Positions 56,683 to 64,000 of a stretch of DNA of 64,000 bases are shown piece after piece. The translations under genes and the position numbers were made by a program. The notes below the pieces were generated by a model. The model was not told the origin of the DNA. It searched no databases and saw only the letters and a list, made by a program, of their open reading frames with translations. The first letter of the stretch is position 1. Every line of letters starts with the position of its first letter. This DNA comes from a gamma proteobacterium symbiont of Taylorina sp. (lineage in GTDB: Bacteria > Pseudomonadota > Gammaproteobacteria > GRL18): the NCBI GenBank assembly GCA_025655455.1, contig JAHXIV010000014.1:1-64000 (forward strand), given 5' to 3'.

Positions 56683-59600
56683 ATGCTAATTCTGCATGGT
56701 AAATCTGCTTTATCAATCTTTCGAATTGAGAAACTTTTACGACAATTACAGGCAATAAATGCTGATATTCAAGCAATAAGCAGCCAGTATATTCATTTTA
56801 TTGAATCAGAAAGAGAAATCAGTCAGCCGAATCTATTAGTATTGGAGCGCATTTTAATTTATGGTGAACATTCTTCTTTAGCAAGGATTAATACAACAGA
56901 TAATCAAATTATCGAAATTCTTGTCGTTCCTAGAATTGGCACTATATCACCCTGGGCCAGTAAGGCGACAGATATTGCACATAATTGCGGATTGCTGGAA
57001 GTTGTACGCATAGAACGGGGAATTTTATATACCATTACTTTGCCTAAAGAACTCTCAATTGATGAACAATTAAAAAATGAACTGGTACAACAATTACATG
57101 ACCGGATGACTGAAGTGTGTCTGGATAATCTGGAACAGGCTCATTCTTTATTTGATAAACATCAGCCGCAGCCATTTAACACCATTAATATTTTAGAACA
57201 GGGAGAAACAGCACTGGTTAATGCTAATTCCAGATTGGGACTGGCTTTAGCTGAGGATGAAATTAAATATCTGGTGAGCAGTTTTGAGAAATTAAAACGT
57301 AATCCCAGCGATGTCGAATTAATGATGTTTGCTCAGGCAAATTCAGAACATTGTCGTCATAAGATTTTTAATGCAGACTGGACTATCGATGGTGAAAAGA
57401 AAGAAAAGTCATTATTTTCTATGATCAGGAACACCTATCAGCAAAATTCCGAGGGAATTTTGTCGGCTTATAGTGATAATTGTGCCGTAATGCAGGGATT
57501 TAATTGCCAGCGTTTTTATCCTGATCCTGAAACAGCATACTATCAGTATACGCAGGAAGACAGTCATATTTTAATGAAGGTAGAAACCCATAATCATCCG
57601 ACAGCGATTTCTCCCTGGCCCGGCGCTGCAACGGGTTCCGGTGGTGAAATTCGTGATGAAGGAGCGACAGGACAGGGTTCTAAACCCAAGGCGGGTCTGT
57701 GTGGTTATTCTGTTTCTAATTTGAAAATTGCTGATTCTATGCAGGCATGGGAATCAGATTATGGAAAACCTGATCGTATTGTTTCTGCTCTGGATATTAT
57801 GCTTGAAGCGCCTGTTGGTGCGGCCGCTTTTAATAATGAATTTGGCCGTCCTAATATCTGTGGTTATTTTAGAACCTTTGAAGAAAAGGTAATCACTCCA
57901 TCGGGCAGTGAAGTTCGCGGTTATCATAAACCCATTATGCTGGCGGGTGGTCTGGGCAATATTAAAGCAGAACATGTGCTTAAAGGTGAAGTGCCGGAAG
58001 GTGCCAGAATAGTTGTTTTAGGCGGACCTGCAATGCTGATTGGTTTAGGGGGCGGTGCGGCGTCTTCAATGAATTCCGGCAGTAGTTGTGAAAACCTGGA
58101 TTTTGCATCAGTGCAGCGTGGTAATCCTGAAATGGAACGTCGTTGTCAGGAAGTCATTGATCGATGCTGGCAGTTAGGCAAAAACAATCCTATTATTTCT
58201 ATTCATGATGTCGGGGCTGGTGGTATTTCTAATGCCTTACCGGAATTAGTTAATGATGCCGGAAAAGGTGCTGTTTTTGAACTGCGTAAAGTGCCCAATG
58301 ATGAATATGGCATGTCACCCATGGAAATCTGGTGTAATGAATCACAGGAACGTTATGTGATGGCGGTTGGCGTGGATAAAATAGAGCAATTTGAACAAAT
58401 TTGTCAGCGTGAACGTGCACCCTATGCCATTATCGGGGAAGCAACAAGGCAACAGCATTTAAAACTGACGGATAGTTTTTTTAACAATACGCCAATTGAT
58501 ATGCCGCTGGATGTTTTATTAGGCAAGCCTCCAAAAATGTTTCGCGATGTAAAACATGTTCAATGTACACAAAAACCTTTTGATTTAAGTCAGGTTGATC
58601 TGAATGATGCCATTGAACGGGTTCTACATTTACCCGGTGTTGCAGATAAAACTTTTTTAGTGACGATTGGTGATCGTTCAATCACTGGCCAGGTAGTTCA
58701 GGAACAGATGGTGGGACCCTGGCAGATTCCTGTGGCTGATGTTGCGGTTACCTGCAGCGGCTTTCATGAAACAAGTGGTGAAGCGATGGCTATTGGAGAA
58801 CGTACACCGATTGCTTTAATTGATCAGGCGGCATCTGCCAGAATGGCAATTGGAGAAGCATTGACTAATATTGCGGCAGCAAAAATTAATCAATTATCTG
58901 ATATTGTATTTTCAGCCAACTGGATGGCAGCAGCCGGTCATAGTGGTGAAGATGCCGGGTTATATGATGCTGTGCAAACTGTTGGGATGGAGGTTTGTCC
59001 ACAATTAGGAATTACTATTCCGGTTGGAAAAGATTCCATGTCAATGAAATCGATATGGAATGATAATGGTGAAGATAAAGCTGTTACGGCACCTTTATCA
59101 TTAATATTGTCTGCATTCGCACGGGTTGCAGATGTACGGATGACTCTAACCCCTGAAATCAGAATGAATCAGGGTGAAACAGAACTGCTTTTAATTGATC
59201 TTGGGGCAGGGAAGAATCGTCTGGGTGGTTCTGCTCTGGCACAGGTCTATAAGGAAATTGGTCATATTTGCCCGGATATGGATGATACAGAACGTTTTAA
59301 GTCATTCTTTAATTTAGTTCAATCACTCAATCACAACAATCTTTTATTAGCCTATCATGATCGTTCTGACGGTGGTTTATTGGTTACGCTTGTTGAAATG
59401 GCATTCGCAGGGCACTGTGGATTAAAAATGACGCTGGATAAATTGTGTAGTGGAAATAAAGAAATATTAGAAGTTTTGTTTAATGAAGAACTAGGTGCAG
59501 TCATTCAAATTAGAAAATCTGATCATGATGCTGTGTTCGAAACAATTGAGTCAATGGGACTAGAGTCAATGACGCATGTTATTGGTATACCGGTAAAATC

Positions 59601-60621
59601 CAATGAGATTAACTTTAAACTGGCTGATTCTATTCTTGTCAATAAAACCCGCAGTCATCTGCATCGATGCTGGTCTGAAACCTCCTTCCAGATGCAAAAA
59701 TTAAGAGACAACCCCAAATGTGCTCAACAGGAATTTGATGCTATTTTAGATTTGGATAACTCCGGTATACACAATGAATTGACTTTTGATGTGAACAAGG
59801 ATATTTCCCAGCCATACACTGAAGCAGCCTATATTAATACGGGGGTAAAACCGCTGATAGCTATTCTTCGTGAGCAGGGAGTGAATGGTCATATTGAAAT
59901 GGCAGCGGCTTTTGAACGAGCGGGTTTTTTAACTCAGGATGTGCATATGTCAGATATTATTACAGGAGGTCTGTCTTTGGATAATATGAAAGGAATTGCC
60001 GCCTGTGGTGGTTTTTCCTATGGTGATGTACTAGGGGCGGGTGAAGGATGGGCAAAATCTATTTTATTCAATCAACAGGCACGTGAACAATTTGAAAAAT
60101 TCTTTAATCGGGATGATACCTTTGGACTGGGTGTTTGCAATGGCTGTCAAATGATGTCAAACCTGCACGAGTTGATTCCAGGTACCTCACACTGGCCGCA
60201 TTTTGTTAAAAATGAATCTGATCAGTTTGAGGCACGTACTGTCATGGTTGAGGTGTTAGCCTCTCCTTCATTATTTTTTAAGGGGATGGAAGGCTCTAAA
60301 ATTCCTATTGCAGTTGCGCATGGAGAGGGGAGAGCCGAATTTCAGAGCGGGTATTCAGCTGCAGAAGTGATGAATTCCGGTTCAGTTGCCCTGCGTTATG
60401 TTAATAATGAGGGCGCTGCCACTGAAAACTATCCTTATAATCCCAATGGATCGGAAATGGGGATTACAGGTTTAAGCAGTGATGATGGTCGCTTTACAAT
60501 TATGATGCCGCATCCTGAGCGGGTGTTTCGTTCAGTGCAGAATACCTGGCAATCTGATCATATAACAGAAGATGCCGCCTGGTTGAGAATGTTTAGAAAT
60601 GCCCGCTTCTGGGTAGATTAA
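56683..60621 (+). CDS. purL: Phosphoribosylformylglycinamidine synthase
   Basis: The large single-chain PurL of gammaproteobacteria, 1312 residues: it converts FGAR and glutamine to FGAM in purine synthesis. Order: N-terminal PurS-like domain, linker, two AIRS-like ATP domains ([55 protein letters not shown]; second half near [11 protein letters not shown]), and C-terminal class I glutamine amidotransferase with nucleophile in [12 protein letters not shown] and triad end [10 protein letters not shown]. All parts are intact. Confidence 0.98.
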   Translation: MLILHGKSALSIFRIEKLLRQLQAINADIQAISSQYIHFIESEREISQPNLLVLERILIYGEHSSLARINTTDNQIIEILVVPRIGTISPWASKATDIAHNCGLLEVVRIERGILYTITLPKELSIDEQLKNELVQQLHDRMTEVCLDNLEQAHSLFDKHQPQPFNTINILEQGETALVNANSRLGLALAEDEIKYLVSSFEKLKRNPSDVELMMFAQANSEHCRHKIFNADWTIDGEKKEKSLFSMIRNTYQQNSEGILSAYSDNCAVMQGFNCQRFYPDPETAYYQYTQEDSHILMKVETHNHPTAISPWPGAATGSGGEIRDEGATGQGSKPKAGLCGYSVSNLKIADSMQAWESDYGKPDRIVSALDIMLEAPVGAAAFNNEFGRPNICGYFRTFEEKVITPSGSEVRGYHKPIMLAGGLGNIKAEHVLKGEVPEGARIVVLGGPAMLIGLGGGAASSMNSGSSCENLDFASVQRGNPEMERRCQEVIDRCWQLGKNNPIISIHDVGAGGISNALPELVNDAGKGAVFELRKVPNDEYGMSPMEIWCNESQERYVMAVGVDKIEQFEQICQRERAPYAIIGEATRQQHLKLTDSFFNNTPIDMPLDVLLGKPPKMFRDVKHVQCTQKPFDLSQVDLNDAIERVLHLPGVADKTFLVTIGDRSITGQVVQEQMVGPWQIPVADVAVTCSGFHETSGEAMAIGERTPIALIDQAASARMAIGEALTNIAAAKINQLSDIVFSANWMAAAGHSGEDAGLYDAVQTVGMEVCPQLGITIPVGKDSMSMKSIWNDNGEDKAVTAPLSLILSAFARVADVRMTLTPEIRMNQGETELLLIDLGAGKNRLGGSALAQVYKEIGHICPDMDDTERFKSFFNLVQSLNHNNLLLAYHDRSDGGLLVTLVEMAFAGHCGLKMTLDKLCSGNKEILEVLFNEELGAVIQIRKSDHDAVFETIESMGLESMTHVIGIPVKSNEINFKLADSILVNKTRSHLHRCWSETSFQMQKLRDNPKCAQQEFDAILDLDNSGIHNELTFDVNKDISQPYTEAAYINTGVKPLIAILREQGVNGHIEMAAAFERAGFLTQDVHMSDIITGGLSLDNMKGIAACGGFSYGDVLGAGEGWAKSILFNQQAREQFEKFFNRDDTFGLGVCNGCQMMSNLHELIPGTSHWPHFVKNESDQFEARTVMVEVLASPSLFFKGMEGSKIPIAVAHGEGRAEFQSGYSAAEVMNSGSVALRYVNNEGAATENYPYNPNGSEMGITGLSSDDGRFTIMMPHPERVFRSVQNTWQSDHITEDAAWLRMFRNARFWVD

Positions 60622-60630
60622 GAGGGGGGG

Positions 60631-61359
60631 TTAATACTTATAAACTGACTTTCTTCTGTCCCCTCCACTACGCCTGTCAGAATGAAGGCCGGCTCTGTAA
60701 CTATGACGTCGAACTCTCTTTCTTCTTGGAGCTTTTCGCCTATTGGATTTTACCCCATCAGGCAGTGAAATATTTTCTTCAATGGGTAGAAAATAACATA
60801 TCCCACCAAGTTCTTCGAGTTCTGCAAGCAAAGTCAAAGTTTCAAGCTGTGTTAGATCAGAGAGGATGGTGATTTCAGTACCGGAAAAATATTGTTTCAG
60901 CTGAATATCGGAAAGATTTAAATGAGACTTAAAGTTAGTCTTAACATCCTCTAAATCAAAATCATCCTGGATATCACTGGAAAAAAATAATTGATACTTT
61001 TTTTCATGATTTTTCTGGTTGTTAGTAAACTCTATGTTAGCTTTATGAGTATCATGTTTTATTTTTTCAGTTTTTAGAGGTTTTTTGTTATTATTCCCTA
61101 TGCTATTTTCAGCTGTTATTATTACTTCACCATCAAGGGGGAGAAAATAAGCAATTCCACCAATTTCCTCAATCTCTACCATCAGATCTAAAGCTGCAAT
61201 CTGTGACAGGTTTGATTGAATAATAATTTCATGACCAGAAAAATATTGTCCAACCTGCTCATCGGATAAATTAAAATGTGATTTAAAATCAGATTTTACC
61301 TCATCTAATTCAAAATCTTCATGGATTTCACCTGAGAAAAATAAACAATAACAAGACAT
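60631..61359 (-). CDS. Protein with duplicated domain and basic DRRSGGDRR tail
   Basis: A 242-residue soluble protein built from two similar domains of about 75 residues (1-78 and 118-195): YCLFFSGEIHEDFELDEVKS ... QYFSGHEIIIQSNLSQ and YQLFFSSDIQDDFDLEDVKT ... QYFSGTEITILSDLTQ, each ending GGIxYFLP. The pattern resembles a small FSG-containing domain seen in many uncharacterised gammaproteobacterial proteins. The C-terminus is very basic (NRRKAPRRKRVRRHSYRAGL, then SDRRSGGDRRK), like motifs seen near PilZ or GGDEF proteins; it could contact nucleic acid or membrane. Function unknown. Confidence 0.7.
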   Translation of the reverse strand: MSCYCLFFSGEIHEDFELDEVKSDFKSHFNLSDEQVGQYFSGHEIIIQSNLSQIAALDLMVEIEEIGGIAYFLPLDGEVIITAENSIGNNNKKPLKTEKIKHDTHKANIEFTNNQKNHEKKYQLFFSSDIQDDFDLEDVKTNFKSHLNLSDIQLKQYFSGTEITILSDLTQLETLTLLAELEELGGICYFLPIEENISLPDGVKSNRRKAPRRKRVRRHSYRAGLHSDRRSGGDRRKSVYKY

Positions 61360-61378
61360 AACTTATTAATTTGGTAGC

Positions 61379-62755
61379 TTACTTAAGCAGCCAGCCATTG
61401 ACCGTCTCTAAATCAACTCTGGCCAGTTCACCCGATGCCTGTTTTAATTTTAAAGTATTTAAAACATAGGTATAACGGGAATTAGAATGTTCCTGCTTGG
61501 CACGATAAAGGTCACGCTGAACATTCAACACATCAACAATAGTACGGGTTCCTACTTCAAATCCAGCTTCAGTTGCCTTTAATGCACTTTTATTGGAAAC
61601 AACTGCCTGTGCTAATGCGTTAACACGGCTGACTTCTGATAAAACATTTAAATAGCTGCTGCGGGTACTCTTTTCTGTGGAATTTTTGACTTCATCATAT
61701 GCATCCTGACTGTCCTGAAAGTCATATTGTGCCTGGCGGGTTCTGGAAGTTACTGCATTACCTTCATAAATGGGCAGAGAGAGATTTAAACCAATTCTAC
61801 CTTCGTGATATTGTGGAGCAAAAGAGGTTGGACCATTGCTTTTGGCGTAGCCATAGGATGCTTTTAAACCCAAAGTCGGCAGGTGTCCGGAGCGTTGCAG
61901 TTCAATATTCTCTTTTTGTGACAAAGTATCTTCTTTAGCAGCCAGCAGGGTATAGTTACCGGTCAGAGCCTGATCAACCCAATGCTGAATTTCTTCAGGA
62001 GCCGGTGGATTGAGTGGGATTTTTTCAGCCAGAGGAGTGACATCATCAATATATTGATTGGTGAGTTCTCGTAAATTTTCTTTAGCAATTAATAAGTCAT
62101 TTTCAGCAGCAATCAGTGCGGCATTAGCATTATCATAACTGGCCTGTGCTTCATGAACGGCAGTAATCGCAATGATACCGACTTCATAACGTTTTTGAGC
62201 CTGATCTAACTGACGTGAAATTGCTTTGAGTTCTGCTTTTGAAAAGCCGACCTTATCAATAGCAGAGAGTGTTCTGAAATAAGCATCTGCTGAACGGATA
62301 ATCAGTTCCTGCTGTGCTGCATTGAGGGCAGCTTCGGCTCTATTAATATTAATATTGGAAATTCTATAATTAATATAGTTTTGATTATCAAAAATGCTTT
62401 GATTCAAATCGACACTATAACCATGTGAATTATATGAGGTGTCGGAGTCACTGCCGACCGGCTTATCCTGATTGATTGCTGTTGTATCAGCAGAAGCATT
62501 GATTTGAGGTAAAAATCTTGAAAAAGCCTGTACAGAACCTTCTCCAATGGATTGTCTTTGTGAAATTACCTGCTTTAAAATCGGGTCGGTTTCATAAGCC
62601 ATGCTATAAACTTCCAGTAAGTTTTCAGCATGGGATGTCGTTGCTAGTAACAATGCACTGGAAACTGCACAGCTCAGTGTGAATGCAGTCTTGACAAGGG
62701 GCTTGGAAAAAGGATGTTGATTAGAGGTTAAATGAATAAGTTTATCAATTTTCAT
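61379..62755 (-). CDS. tolC: TolC-family outer-membrane efflux protein
   Basis: A 458-residue outer-membrane channel with a long signal region (cleavage near SHA, 43) and the typical double repeat of coiled-coil helices (LLEVYSMAYETDPILKQVIS; AADAYFRTLSAIDKV; VGIIAITAVHEAQASYDNAN; VGTRTIVDVLNVQRDLYRAK). TolC proteins join inner-membrane pumps for drugs or type I secretion. No pump genes are adjacent, so it probably serves several systems, as TolC does in E. coli. Confidence 0.93.
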   Translation of the reverse strand: MKIDKLIHLTSNQHPFSKPLVKTAFTLSCAVSSALLLATTSHAENLLEVYSMAYETDPILKQVISQRQSIGEGSVQAFSRFLPQINASADTTAINQDKPVGSDSDTSYNSHGYSVDLNQSIFDNQNYINYRISNININRAEAALNAAQQELIIRSADAYFRTLSAIDKVGFSKAELKAISRQLDQAQKRYEVGIIAITAVHEAQASYDNANAALIAAENDLLIAKENLRELTNQYIDDVTPLAEKIPLNPPAPEEIQHWVDQALTGNYTLLAAKEDTLSQKENIELQRSGHLPTLGLKASYGYAKSNGPTSFAPQYHEGRIGLNLSLPIYEGNAVTSRTRQAQYDFQDSQDAYDEVKNSTEKSTRSSYLNVLSEVSRVNALAQAVVSNKSALKATEAGFEVGTRTIVDVLNVQRDLYRAKQEHSNSRYTYVLNTLKLKQASGELARVDLETVNGWLLK

Positions 62756-62877
62756 AATTATATTTGCTTCAGTTAGTGATATTATACAGGTATCGTGTAT
62801 GAATGATAACTTAATGTGATGAGTTTTTATACTTTCTTTTATAATAAGAATAATTAATTAAGTTATAAAGCTGTAAC

Positions 62878-62949
62878 TCTTATCAAAAATAAAAATGAAC
62901 CCCGTCTTGCGACAACGGCACATTTTTATTTATTGGCTAATGACTTCTC
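62878..62949 (-). repeat. Short relative of the palindromic repeat, copy E (after trxB)
   Basis: Read on the minus strand it shares the outer edges of copies A-D (GTCATTAGCCAATAAA at one end, TTTTTGATAAGAG at the other) but lacks the TTTGCAAAC core. Instead it has its own perfect 10-bp arms AATAAAAATG/CATTTTTATT and an inner CCGT/ACGG stem. It lies 23 bp downstream of trxB and could also act as its terminator. Confidence 0.6.
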
Positions 62950-62971
62950 ATTAAAGATAAATTATAAAAAC

Positions 62972-64000
<1,029 letters not shown>

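Overview
The window reads as chromosomal DNA of an AT-rich (by eye roughly 38-40% G+C) gammaproteobacterium. The evidence is gene content and order: a LysR gene divergent from leuCDB-asd-fimV-truA (the Pseudomonas-type order, without the trp genes that often follow), smc-zipA-ligA, mnmA-hflD, and gammaproteobacterial rluE, ppnN, cysZ and FimV-type genes. Chemotaxis, FimV, PilZ and HD-GYP genes point to a free-living, surface- or motility-competent cell with an active c-di-GMP network. The species cannot be named from the sequence alone.

Layout. 1-0.5 kb: partial DUF1499 lipoprotein. 0.65-11 kb: LysR regulator, leucine genes leuC-leuD-leuB, asd, a large FimV with six 32-residue acidic repeats, an orphan EcfT/CbiQ-like membrane protein and truA. 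11.2-14.3 kb (minus): queF, D-ribulokinase-like FGGY kinase, cysZ-like membrane protein, CYTH phosphatase. 14.5-19.2 kb: smc and zipA. 19.1-21.8 kb: a 2.7-kb accessory interval separating zipA from ligA, bounded by exact 25-bp direct repeats and holding a broken ihfB copy, an alpha/beta hydrolase, small proteins and decayed gene fragments. 21.8-25.2 kb: ligA and a secreted FecR-like protein. 25.3-32.6 kb (minus): a full MoxR-DUF58-DUF4381-BatA-BatB/C-BatD operon. 32.7-38.1 kb (minus): hflD, mnmA, a secreted protein, rluE, ppnN and an RluA-family synthase. 38.4-42.4 kb: a secreted triple-repeat protein, two uncharacterised proteins and a YcgR-like PilZ protein. 42.4-44.4 kb (minus): PAS protein plus CZB-domain chemoreceptor. 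44.6-47.4 kb: small membrane protein, pyrD, M18 aminopeptidase. 47.5-49.9 kb (minus): cytochrome b-like protein, eight-haem cytochrome c, 34-residue exported peptide, EF-hand protein. 50.4-55.8 kb: PepSY protein, HD-GYP phosphodiesterase, a second FimV-like protein, cNMP/HDOD protein. 55.9-63.9 kb: RDD protein, purL, a duplicated-domain protein, TolC, trxB.

The most striking non-gene structure is a dispersed family of imperfect palindromes about 90 bp long (13.7, 14.4, 37.4, 56.5 kb, and a shorter relative at 62.9 kb). Members share a TTTGCAAACATTTTT-like core, nested inverted repeats with compensating changes, and common edges. Two members lie inside open reading frames (ribulokinase and RluA-family synthase) in opposite orientations relative to the gene and are read through in frame as extra segments of about 26-30 residues. 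This resembles, in behaviour, the palindromic protein-inserting elements known from Rickettsia; I do not recognise this family itself.
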